This document shows, one piece after another, positions 1 to 9,070 of a stretch of DNA of 21,367 bases. A program made the translations under genes and the position numbers. The DNA is taken from NCBI GenBank assembly GCA_028565635.1, contig JAOXYB010102159.1:1-21367 (forward strand). Direction: 5' to 3'. Below the pieces are notes generated by a model. That model made no database searches. It was not told where the DNA came from and worked only from the letters and a program-made list of their open reading frames with translations. Source of the DNA: Phoronis ovalis. Taxonomy: Eukaryota; Phoronida; Phoronidae. Numbering within the stretch: position 1 is the stretch's first letter; each line of letters starts with the position of its first letter.

Positions 1-59
1 CTATAAATACATATAATTTATTAAAAATCAGCTCGTGGCAGAAAGCGAGTTGAAGTCGC

Positions 60-260
60 TTCGTGTCCACACTTGCAAGTTAAGTCGCTTAAAGCACATC
101 AGAAAAAAGTTAACCCACCTCCTGAAGAGGATTAATTTTTGCTTGATGTGCTTTATTTTAATGCTCTTGAAGCGAATTAATCGCTTACACATTAAAGGCC
201 GAACCGCTTTATTATAGAGCGCTCTATTGTGAAGCGCTCTAAGTGGTAAGTGTGAATGGG
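60..260. repeat. Palindromic, hairpin-like repeat in the upstream CSNK1G intron
   Basis: Inner arms aaagcacatca (91-101) and tgatgtgcttt (144-154) are exact complements. Outer parts ccacacttgcaagttaagtcgctt (67-90) and gaagcgctctaagtggtaagtgtga (231-255) are roughly 75% complementary. This nested symmetry suggests a decayed small inverted-repeat transposon; its ends are not resolved. Confidence 0.4.
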
Positions 261-1350
261 CCTGATAACAATTTGTTAGACTTACATTGTGAAGCTTACA
301 CATGCATCACTATTTGTCAAAGATTTATTGTCCTATAGAAACTGTTAAAGTTAAAGATATCTTTCAACATAAATCATCAAAGATAAGATCCAAGATATTA
401 AATTCTCTTAGTGGACAGTAAGCTCCCATAGTTTCTGAAATGAATTGTCTCATCACAAGGCCAGTAAACTCTGGAATATATTAGAAACTAAGATTTGAAT
501 CAACAAAAGATTGACTGCTAAACAGTGTCTCAAGGAGTACACATTATGTAAAAAGTGGATGATGTCATTTTGCAAAATCACAATGACTTGCCTCCTGCTC
601 CCTGTGGATATACCATGAAGTGTTCAACTCAGTCTTGATTAGCTGTAACTGTTGGCTAGACATTGTTTTTCACAAGTAATCTGTGCATATTGCGGGGTGA
701 ATGGTAATTTTTGTAAGCCCCAAATATGCACACGAAATGTCCGATGATAATTTATTCATGGTTTGTTCACTTAGCGTAGTGTATATATGCTCTGAACTGC
801 TGTATTGTTGGTAAAAAACAATGTCATAGTATGCCGCAACTCGTGGTCTCGCTTCTTATTCTCTTGACTTGTTATTCCCGGGAACTGTTTGAAAAAAACC
901 AACAACTGTATAGCGACAATAAATCAACAGATTCCTTAATAACACTGGGTTTTAACGGTTTGAAGTCGGTTAAAAATCCCGGAGGTCAATCTCTATAAAG
1001 TTCATTACAGAGGGTCACTTCCAAGTATTGCATATGAGAAGGCTCGGCCCGCATCTCCAGAACCCACCTCTTTCCTGGGCTAAAATGGTGAAATCCGACC
1101 CCTTTCGGGTGGAGCCCCTCTGTATTTACCTATAAGGGGAGTGACCCCAAGGGTTTTTAAGTGACTCCAAACTATTTGGGAGACCCAGCATAAATGCAGC
1201 TTAAGATATTTCGTAAGGTAAAAATAATATAAGTTTCATGGGCCAATATATGAGAATGACAAGTTATCAAATGCCTGTCAACAATTACAGTATATGTAAC
1301 ATTATAATTGTTATTGTTGTCTGTAACATTTATTTCTTGTTTATTTGCAG
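261..1350 (+). other. CSNK1G upstream intron
   Basis: Intron preceding the first visible exon. No missing N-lobe exon (AIKLEP or similar) is seen. At about 1000-1170 there is a GC-richer patch (ggctcggcccgc, cgggtggagcccctc, aaggggagtgacccc) that looks like an old repeat; I cannot name it. Confidence 0.65.
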
Positions 1351-1499
1351 AGGGTGTTCCACAGGTCTATTACTTTGGGCCGTGTGGTAAATATAATGCC
1401 TTAGTCCTGGAACTTCTGGGCCCGAGTTTAGAGGATTTATTTGACATTTGTGAACGGAAGTTCTCACTTAAAACAGTACTTATGATTGCTATACAACTG
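1351..1499 (+). CDS. CSNK1G: CSNK1G kinase exon (hinge region, [10 protein letters not shown])
   Basis: Acceptor ttatttgcag ends at 1350 and donor gtaagt begins at 1500. The first two bases complete a Glu codon whose G comes from the upstream exon; the exon ends in phase 0. It encodes [17 protein letters not shown] and [13 protein letters not shown], the N-lobe to hinge region of CK1. An open frame runs upstream to an ATG at 1308, but that part is intron. Confidence 0.96.
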
Positions 1500-4400
1500 G
1501 TAAGTTCATGGTAGCCTTTGCCACATAATTAATGCGTGTGCTCAAGAGATACGTTAACTATCTGGATTAATATCTGACAATATGGATAATCATTCCATGG
1601 AGAATATAATGCTTTGGGTTTATTGAGAATTTGCTTAGTAACCGCTGACATTGACTTATCTTATGGTCTGTAGACTGGTGATTGTTTTGCTCTGTTTGTG
1701 AAAATATTGATTTTATGTATTGTGTGCACTGTAGTACCTAGTGTGCTGCACTGAGGTCAGCAGCTGTATGCTTCATTTAGTTTGTTAAGAAATGACCTTT
1801 TGAAAAGAAAGCACATTTAATATTTTTTATAATTAAGTCATTTTCATTTTATTTCCTTGTTGTTTTCAAATTATTGATGCAATATACCTGACAACTAGGT
1901 CAATACTCTGTACCTTAGTGCATGGTGGTTAGTGCTGTTATGAGTAATGTGTTCGTAAAACTCAAATTATCCCGTTAACCTTGTCAGTCCAGAAAGGTAT
2001 ACTAATAAAACAAATATATGTCATCGCACTAACTATCACTTAACAATGGAATCTGGACGAAACTGGTGTGCTATTATTATTCCCATGCTCAAAGGTAGGG
2101 GGGGTTATTATTTGTCTGCTGTGTTTGTTGTTAGCTCGTTATTTCATAACATTTTCCGTTTACGTTTGCATTTACAGGAATCCCATAGATTGAAAATATC
2201 TTGACTTTGATGCTTGAAGCATCTACAATTCGAAATACTTTGCATGATAAAGTGCATCTCCCTTTGGTTTTATCCAATCTGTTTTCATTCTTGATATGTC
2301 ATATTGGAATTAAGATGCATGATATGTTCTAATGCTTTTTTCAAGAAAAGCCTGCATATAATTTCACTTAGAAACTACTGACATTAGTGTGTTTTCAGAA
2401 GTTGTACAAGGGTGTCAAGAAAAGGCTGTGTGGTTCCTTTTCTCTAATTGCCTTCACTCATTAAATTTGATGATGTGATCAATGCATATCATTTCCCAGT
2501 AAGGTGTATTCCATCATGCCACCAGTAAACTGTCCTACATTTTATGAATTAGTGATTGATTGCCATGCAGGTCGTTTCATGAGAATTTTTCATTAAATGG
2601 AAGAATGATCCAGCCCACAGTATGAGCTGTTCCCTAGAAAACGCCCCCAGGGCAGTCTTTCATCAACTAAAAGCGTGAATGACACATGAAGTTAATTAGT
2701 TCTTTTTGGAAAACCCATTTAACATATATAACCATCGGTGTATGACACCAATTAAACTTGAAATGAGATCAGACAGTTTGAATAAATTTAGGACAAAGAA
2801 CAAGTTTGTATTTATAAGGTGCTTGTAACCCTACTCTAGAACTTGGTTATTTGACTTAACCATTTCTCCCTCATGAAAAAAATTAGAACACCACAAAACA
2901 ATAATGATGCTTATAAATTCGTCCATAAGTCGGCGGTTTTATTTTCACTGCTGCCGCTGTTTCATCACCGGTTAACAGGTTGAACTGGCACCAAGACATC
3001 TTCAGTATTTCCTGACCAAACAACATTTGTCAAAGAAAGCATCTTAACAACACTATTAAATTAAAAACTGAGGCTACATTTATAACAGCAACGTGAGTTT
3101 CTGAAACTTCCCCTTTCCGATAAAATTCCCCGAGGTGGTCTTTCGTCAACTGAAGAAACATGTAAAATGGGTAATTTTCTGAAAATCCCCCAAGCTCGTG
3201 CATAGACAAGTCCTATGGTAATTCTGAGAATGGTCACACACACCCTTCATATTTGCATTGTTTTAATTTTGTAATGTGTACTATTTTCATCTTTAATTTA
3301 TTATCTATTTGTTTGTTTTTCACATTGTTTGATATTTTGTTCACATGGATGAGTTTTGAGTGGCATAAAATAACAACATGAAAGAGGAATGTAACTAAAG
3401 CAAGATAATTAAAAAAAAAATTTAGTGGTGTTTTTAAATATTTTTGGGGGTATAATTTCAATATTACTATGTATTGTGTACTATGTTGTAGATTACCAGA
3501 ATGGAATATGTGCATTCAAAACACCTGATCTACAGAGATGTCAAACCAGAGAACTTCCTTATAGGCAGACAGTCAAACAGAAAGCAACATATCATTAGTA
3601 TTATCGATTTTGGTCTGGCAAAGGAATACATTGATCCGGAAACTCATAAGCACATACCATACAGAGAGCACAAAAGTCTGACAGGGACTGCCCGGTACAT
3701 GAGCATAAACACTCATCTTGGTAAAGGTAAGTAGTAACTTAAAGTTAAAAGCTCTTAAAATGCAGTAGATATTTTCTATTGACACACCTGTATATGGTTG
3801 ATATCAAGCCTCGGGCAGGTGTTGATTATGCTGTTGCACATTATTCTTGTTTAGAATGATGCAGGGAGGATTTTGTGAAAGTTCTTTCAAGGGTGAACGT
3901 TGTTGTGTTGAATGATGAATGAAGTTGCCAGATATTGTTGTTAGTTGCATACTTCACTTGTAAACTGAAATAACTGTAAATTTGCGTATGACAGATAATC
4001 CAAACTATAAATTTATTGTCATGTCATGTTGAGTAAACAGTAGATAATAGGAGTAATGTATCCATTCTGTCTTTTTCTAAGAAATGTTAAGCTTCTTTTA
4101 TAAACTTTGGAGTCTTGCCTGTTACATCAATTGGAATATTTTCAGAACAAAGTCGCAGAGATGATTTAGAGGCATTAGGTCACATGTTTATGTATTTCCT
4201 ACGTGGCAGTCTACCATGGCAGGGACTAAAAGCAGACACACTAAAAGAAAGATACCAGAAGATTGGTGACACAAAACGAGCCACGCCTATTGAAGTTTTG
4301 TGTGAAAATTTCCCAGGTTAGATAAGTTTATAGAGATGTTTTCTTTAAAAAGATTCAGCTTGTTAAAAAAAAAGAATTTGAATTTTTCTTGCGGTTAATA

Positions 4401-7400
4401 ACCCAGTTTTGTTGTATGCATGTAACTGCTTATTTAATTTTGAAGCCTGCCTGTTCTTTATTACTTACTGATATGTCTTTTTTTGCAGAAGAATTAGCTC
4501 AATATCTACGTTATGTAAGGAGGTTAGATTTCTTTGAAACTCCAGATTACGATTATCTGCGGAAACTGTTTACAGATCTCATGGAGAAGAAAGGATGGGA
4601 GAACGACTTTGAATATGACTGGTCAGGAAAGCAGACGCAAAATGTGAGTTTTTAACTGCTATTTCTTAAATTTATTTGTCTGCCTAACTACGACGACATG
4701 TCATATAACTCATTGATGTTCAGAGGAGGATTGTGTATCAGAACCTGTTCTCCGGGTGAATTCATGAAGTTTACTCCGGTGTTTGGGAATCTCAATTTGT
4801 ATCCTAAGCTAGGACCTTGTAACCAAGTGTTAAAGCAAACTGAGGACTGGTTGAGTACATGTGAATGTATGGCATATTTTATCAATTCTTCCTAGTCTTG
4901 AGATAATCTAGATGCCTGTCTTAAATTATAAACAGTGGCTTATCAAGAGCTTAAGTCGCAGTGTACAGGATAACAAGAAAGGGAGAATCTATTTAGATAT
5001 TTCCTTTGTATACATGCACTGATTACCAGGCTCCCCATTTGTGATAAATGAGGCATCAGTGTTAATCAGTCTCCCAGTTTGGTCGCATTACTATAGCCAC
5101 TTTCTTTATCTTTACAGCAAAGTGGTTCTGTTCTCACAGATGCAACTTTGTCGCCATCCAAAGATAACAATCCAAACAGGGAAAGGCATCCAAGCCAGCC
5201 AAATAAGGTAGGATGTTGGTCTTGCTTTTACAACATTAGTGTACTTGTTGTTCAGTAGTCGTATGAGGGTTAACTGCACTGGTTTGTCTTTTCGATTTAC
5301 ATCACAGGTACCTACTTGGTATTGATTTTGTTGCCTTGGTACCCGACATACTTCAGTGTTGTCTGGTGCCAGACTCAAGTTCTGTAATCTTTCGTTTGAA
5401 TTGTTTTTGAAAAGGCACTGAGAAGGTGCAGATTTTGCTGAATTTAATAATCTTTATTTGTGCCTCACAGTCCCAGTCCACTTATCCGGTGAGATTTGTA
5501 TCAGTTTTCTTTTTTCCATACTATTCGAAGTTTTGTTCATCCATGACTAACCCTTGTTATACAGTTACTTGTTGATAACTAACGCAGTCAAGTAATGTGT
5601 GCTAGAAAAAAATATGTTATTATAAATGGTTGTTACAGGCGTTTATTTCTAATTTATGTAATAATGTAGTTACTTATAAATGATTTAAAAGATCTTAAGG
5701 AGTTTTAATTTCTGCTTCACAGACCCATTCCATTGTGCCGGTGAGGTTCAATAGGGTTCTTTTTTATACTAAGTGAAGTTCTGTTCAGTCATGACTAACT
5801 CCTGTTATACAGTTAATAACTAACAAAGTCGAATAAATGCATACTTGAAAAAACATTTTAAATTATTATAAGATGGTAATTTCTAATTTGTGTAATGGTG
5901 TAGTTGAGTTTATTTTAAATCATTTTAAAGAGATGTTAATTTCTGATTTGTGTAATGGTGTACTGCAATGATTCATGAGATTCTGAGTTGTCATTGTTTG
6001 TGTGTTATGACTCAAGAAGTCTACATGTAGAGCTTTTTCTTGTTGGTGCTTTGTATAGATCTTCTTGCCTGACTGTATGTGATTTTAATAATCAGTGTAT
6101 GTATGATATGTGGTGTACAAATACATTTTTGTGAACATTTCTTTTCTGTAGAACTTTGTGAATTCTTGCTATCAAATCCTTTTAACAATTTTTTAAGTTA
6201 ACACCTTTTTAGTTTGCTAACACCTAACACTAAAGTTCTAGGAAAGCAGAAAATGCAAAATTTTAAATAAAACCAATTTCCCTATCAGAAGTATGATTTC
6301 TGAACAGTATAAAAACCGTTTGCTTACTGACTGTGTTGTTGTTCACCATTGTGCATCGATTCTTCTGAGGAAACATAGCTTGCATCTGTAACCTGTAACC
6401 AGGGAAACGGTGTGTTGTCACATGTAACCTAATACTTTTGTAGAACTCTCGAGGAGCATGGGGCGAGACGCGACATTCTAACATAATGGGTCTAAACCCT
6501 CCCTCTGCCGATAGGCATGGTGGTTCAGTACAGGTATGTTCTCTGTGCCTTGGCTTGCATGCCGTGACCTGCAGGTAGAACTGTACTGTGGCGACTGGTT
6601 GAACCAAACCTTGCTTCTGTTTGTATTTAGTCTTTCATATCACAACCTCGCACTCTGCTTCCCTTACAGATCTGCAAAGTGTCCTTATACTTGTAAGACA
6701 TGGGGAAGGTTACTGCAGAATTCTGCTTTCCTGTTGAGCTTATGTTCTAACATAGTTGTCTAACACTGTTGTGTACGGAATGACAGGAGTATGGTGTGTT
6801 TTGAAAGTATAAAATACTATGCTTCCATAGTCACATGTCAGTGTGAATGTGTGGATGATATGTTTCAGTGGAGTCTTTTTTCAGATAAACACTGTGTCAT
6901 GTGTTCCCTGTCGCATGCACTTCGGTTGTATCCGCTATATGCACAGAAACCTTGTGTAACTGTTTAGACTGTGTCAGAGTGCTTTATCTTTTGCCACTAG
7001 GCAGAACTTCTGTACATTTGTGACCTTTTTGAAGATACCAACTATTCTTAATTGGATATGCTACAAATTTTAGGTTGTAAGTTCAACAAATGGAGAATTA
7101 GCAGCAGATGATCCCACTGCTGGACACTCTAATACCCCAATTGCTGGACAAGCTGATGTGGAAGTTGTAGACGAAACAAAGTGAGTTACATTTTATAACA
7201 GTATTCTGATCAGGATTTTTGAGACACTGTTGCATTTTCTACTAACCTTGGCTTTGTATAAATTGAAAATTGATATGATTTATGTTTGTACTGTTCACAG
7301 TGAACTTATGATGTATTGTGATCTGTAATTATTACTATCACCTGTCAGTTTAATTGCCAGAGACACATAAGCATCCGAATCGCCAGACCGGGTACAGGTT

Positions 7401-9070
7401 TAAAATGAAGAATTAATGGTTAGTAATTACCATTGCAGTTGATCAAAATAACAGCAGATGCCTATTCAGGGACTCTCTGAAGTACATGTATACTAGCCTT
7501 TGAATATTTGGAAGTCGGATGCTCATTTGTCTCTGACATTATGTTGTTACCAAGTGGCTACTGTGCTGAACTCAAAATAAATTCCACCACTCCGGTGGAT
7601 AACAAAATAAACATAAAAGTAAAGAAAATAGTTGAGGATTTTGTAAGAGCTTATCCAGAAAAAAACGATATGTGGGTCTATACTACAACACCTATGCATG
7701 TATGCAGTTAAATGTGACAAACCAGGTGCTATCCGTTCTCTTTTGAGTTATGCAGTAGCAGCTGTTTTGACTACGCTCAAGCTATATTTGCCACTTCATA
7801 TCTCTTTCCTCTTCTTACAATGCTCTGCATCAAACGGACCTGTTCCAACAAATTAATCTATGCAAGCACATGCATCTGATCATGCAAATATTTCGGAACG
7901 GAGCTCATTTCTTATTCAACTGTGCTGATAACTTCCTAATCCCAGTTGAAGGCGGCTGCAAAGGATTGCTTCTAATGTGTCTTTTGCTTGCACTGTTTTC
8001 GACTTTTTTTTGTAAGTGTATGTATGATGCAACATGTGACAAGAAGTATAAACCAAAAAGCACATTAAATTTGTCTTACAATTTTTTCTGGAACAGCCTT
8101 AACATTAGTCTTCAGTTCGAGACAATGTACCTAACTAGTTGATTATCCAGTGTCTGTTAAAATTAATTCCTTGCTTTCTTCCTTGTGTTTGTAGCCTTAT
8201 GAACTGGATTGGACTACTAATACAAAATCTCTGTCTTTCTTGTAGCCTGATTTTGTTGTGTGTTGGGTTTTGGTGTCATTTTATAAGCACTACAAGACTG
8301 CACTTCAGAAGTTATCCTTATTTACCGTGCATATTATGTGCTTTTAATCTAATGTCGGACTTTCAGAATCTATTCCATTAAGTGGCAGCATATATCATCA
8401 AACCTTGGTCATCTTCTAAAATGCATTGGAATCGGCAAATGCTTTGTGGCATGTAGTGTTGACATCTTGTCTAGTCCAAAGCTTTTGTCTGAGTCTCTTG
8501 TTAGCAGAGGTGGCAGGACATGTTGTAACTAAACTGTTTACAGTGATTCTTAAAGTTAATTATTTTCTCAGGCAGCATTAACAGAAAGACAGTAGTATCT
8601 GTCACTGGAAAGTAACTCATGAACATGTTACAACAGTCATTTTCTGCTTTCTTGATCGTTGACAAATTAATATATTTGGAAACAAAGTTTAACTGACCAA
8701 AACTCCACCATAAATTTTCAGGAAATTACTATAATATAGTATGTAAATATATACTCCCATAATCTTGTCTCAGACATCTCTTGGTGTAGGCTAATGCATG
8801 TAAGCACTATTATAAAAACTGCCACAATGAATCCAACCACCTAATTTTTTTTTTGCTAGGTGCTGCTTCTTTCGCCGACGCAAGAAAAGAAGGCCTATCC
8901 GTCAGACCTAAATATTTGCGTTTTGGAATATATTTCCTCAGTGTTGCCTTTTGAGAAAAAAAAAACGTGTGAAATACAAGGACATATTTTGATTGGTGCA
9001 CGATATTTTCCCTCGTAGGTGTTGCGGTTGCTTTGGCCGAACAAAAAAGAAAAGCAAGCGGGACAAATGA
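1351..9070 (+). CDS. CSNK1G: Casein kinase I gamma, 3' part of gene (partial, 5' exons outside window)
   Basis: Membrane-associated Ser/Thr kinase of the CK1 gamma group; known roles include Wnt co-receptor LRP6 phosphorylation. Exons: 1351-1499, 3492-3726, 4146-4316, 4489-4643, 5118-5207, 5471-5488 (microexon), 5723-5740 (microexon), 6444-6533, 7074-7180, then 8860-8911 or 9019-9070. Phases join without a break. The kinase part starts inside the N-lobe ([16 protein letters not shown]) and holds the catalytic loop YRDVKPEN (Asp codon 3537-3539), DFG at 3606-3614, and the CK1-type SINTHLGK and [12 protein letters not shown] motifs. The ATP-binding glycine loop and lysine lie upstream of the window. 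The tail carries VVSSTNGEL and [10 protein letters not shown], both found in human CSNK1G1-3, so the gamma assignment is firm. It probably represents the single invertebrate gene ancestral to the three vertebrate paralogues; that is inference. Confidence 0.96.
1500..3491 (+). other. CSNK1G intron, 2.0 kb
   Basis: No coding signal. Two loosely similar patches, about 2630-2680 (gaaaacgcccccagggcagtctttcatcaacta) and about 3120-3160 (aaaattccccgaggtggtctttcgtcaactga), suggest copies of one dispersed repeat. Confidence 0.6.
3492..3726 (+). CDS. CSNK1G: CSNK1G kinase exon (catalytic loop, DFG, activation segment)
   Basis: Acceptor ag at 3490-3491 and donor gtaagt from 3727; 235 nt, phase 0 in and phase 1 out. 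It encodes [20 protein letters not shown], then [20 protein letters not shown] and [15 protein letters not shown]. The catalytic Asp, the Lys of RDVKPEN, the DFG Asp and the CK1 SIN motif are all intact, so the kinase should be active. Confidence 0.97.
3727..4145 (+). other. CSNK1G intron
   Basis: 419 bp with canonical ends. I see nothing in it. Confidence 0.8.
4146..4316 (+). CDS. CSNK1G: CSNK1G kinase exon (helix F region, [12 protein letters not shown])
   Basis: Acceptor ttttcag ends at 4145 and donor gttaga begins at 4317; 171 nt, phase 1 in and out. It encodes (E)[17 protein letters not shown] and [20 protein letters not shown] up to CENFP, nearly identical to recalled human CK1 gamma. 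Confidence 0.96.
4489..4643 (+). CDS. CSNK1G: CSNK1G kinase exon (end of C-lobe)
   Basis: Acceptor ttttttgcag ends at 4488 and donor gtgagt begins at 4644; 155 nt, ending in phase 0. It encodes [17 protein letters not shown], then [13 protein letters not shown] and [10 protein letters not shown]. This closes the kinase fold, and the variable tail begins after it. Confidence 0.96.
4644..5117 (+). other. CSNK1G intron at kinase/tail boundary
   Basis: 474 bp with canonical ends. Overlapping open frames on both strands at about 4690-4890 have no conserved motif and no fitting splice phase. Nothing else seen. Confidence 0.75.
5118..5207 (+). CDS. CSNK1G: CSNK1G tail exon, 90 nt, frame-neutral
   Basis: Acceptor tttacag ends at 5117 and donor gtagga begins at 5208. 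It is exactly 30 codons with phase 0 at both ends. The peptide starts [15 protein letters not shown] and ends RHPSQPNK: Ser/Pro-rich, disordered, comparable in place and flavour to the vertebrate gamma tail ending RDRPSQQQPLRNQ. Constitutive or cassette use cannot be told from DNA. Confidence 0.88.
5471..5488 (+). CDS. CSNK1G: CSNK1G microexon A, 18 nt (SQSTYP)
   Basis: A six-codon candidate exon between a good acceptor (tgcctcacag, ending 5470) and a donor (gtgaga, from 5489), phase 0 at both ends. It encodes SQSTYP, adding potential phospho-sites. It is supported by a paralogous copy 252 bp downstream with both splice sites intact. No transcript evidence is available here. Confidence 0.68.
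5723..5740 (+). CDS. CSNK1G: CSNK1G microexon B, 18 nt (THSIVP)
   Basis: Second six-codon candidate exon, between acceptor tgcttcacag (ending 5722) and donor gtgagg (from 5741), phase 0 at both ends. It encodes THSIVP. It matches microexon A in length, phase, splice sites and flanking intron, so the two arose by a local duplication. It may be used alternatively to A or together with it. Confidence 0.68.
5946..6443 (+). other. CSNK1G intron after the microexon duplication
   Basis: Plain AT-rich intron leading to the conserved 90-nt exon. No further microexon with acceptor, donor and open 18-nt frame was found by eye. Confidence 0.6.
6444..6533 (+). CDS. CSNK1G: CSNK1G tail exon, 90 nt, conserved DRHGGSVQ
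   Basis: Acceptor cttttgtag ends at 6443 and donor gtatgt begins at 6534; 30 codons, phase 0 at both ends. It starts [13 protein letters not shown] and ends [10 protein letters not shown]. The last eight residues match a recalled human CSNK1G3 isoform insert (..[10 protein letters not shown] before VVSSTNGEL), and the start resembles the RRGEW.. of the same insert. This indicates an alternative exon older than vertebrates. Confidence 0.9.
6534..7073 (+). other. CSNK1G intron
   Basis: 540 bp with donor gtatgt and acceptor attttag. An open frame running over the preceding exon's other frame is not conserved. Nothing else seen. Confidence 0.75.
7074..7180 (+). CDS. CSNK1G: CSNK1G conserved tail exon (VVSSTNGEL...VEVVDETK)
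   Basis: Acceptor attttag ends at 7073 and donor gtgagt begins at 7181; 107 nt, phase 0 in and phase 2 out. It encodes [20 protein letters not shown] through DVEVVDET plus two bases of Lys. This is the most conserved part of the tail outside the kinase domain in CK1 gamma proteins. Confidence 0.95.
7181..8859 (+). other. CSNK1G last intron, 1.7 kb
   Basis: Donor gtgagt and acceptor after a T10 tract. It contains three open frames of 67-90 codons (7508-7711, 7870-8142, 8139-8381) with no recognised motif. I regard them as chance. Confidence 0.7.
8860..8911 (+). CDS. CSNK1G: CSNK1G terminal segment, tail 1 ([17 protein letters not shown])
   Basis: The acceptor ttttttttttgctag ends at 8859; the first base completes Lys, then [16 protein letters not shown] and TAA at 8909-8911. 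Adjacent cysteines followed by a basic run form the S-acylation plus polybasic membrane anchor typical of CK1 gamma; recalled human tails have KCCCFFK followed by basic residues. A transcript using this acceptor would carry the tail 2 segment in its 3' UTR. Confidence 0.93.
9019..9070 (+). CDS. CSNK1G: CSNK1G terminal segment, tail 2 ([17 protein letters not shown])
   Basis: A second acceptor (ttttccctcgtag, ending 9018) in the same phase as the first: one base completes Lys, then [16 protein letters not shown] and TGA at 9068-9070. It has the same length (52 nt) and the same Cys-cluster plus basic design as tail 1, but three cysteines and a different basic pattern. Probably an alternative 3' splice choice; no transcript evidence here. 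Confidence 0.8.

Larger units (their letters stand above)
5450..5945 (+). repeat. Local tandem duplication carrying microexons A and B (unit about 250 bp)
   Basis: Two diverged direct copies at an offset near 252 bp. After each microexon come matching blocks: ttctttttt..atact, gaagtt.tgttca, catgactaac.c.tgttatacagtta, taactaac, then ttctaattt.tgtaat..tgtagtt. A third partial copy of the last block follows at about 5938-5963 (ttctgatttgtgtaatggtg) but has no microexon. Confidence 0.8.

Noticed and set aside
28-303. Open frames on both strands at the left edge
   Set aside because: They overlap the palindromic repeat, have no recognised motif and lie in an intron.
1308-1350. ATG-initiated extension in front of the first CSNK1G exon
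   Set aside because: The extension is intron: ttatttgcag precedes the conserved EGVPQVYY, and the family needs a longer upstream kinase N-lobe.
4688-4895. Overlapping 65-codon open frames on both strands
   Set aside because: Mirror frames in an intron, with no splice sites that would join in phase to neighbouring exons.
7508-7711. 67-codon open frame ([14 protein letters not shown]..)
   Set aside because: Its composition is somewhat protein-like, but it has no recognised family, no context and no splice sites in phase. Most likely chance, or at best a dead fragment.
7870-8381. Two hydrophobic, Cys/Leu-rich open frames
   Set aside because: The composition follows T-rich intron sequence; no start context or homology recognised.
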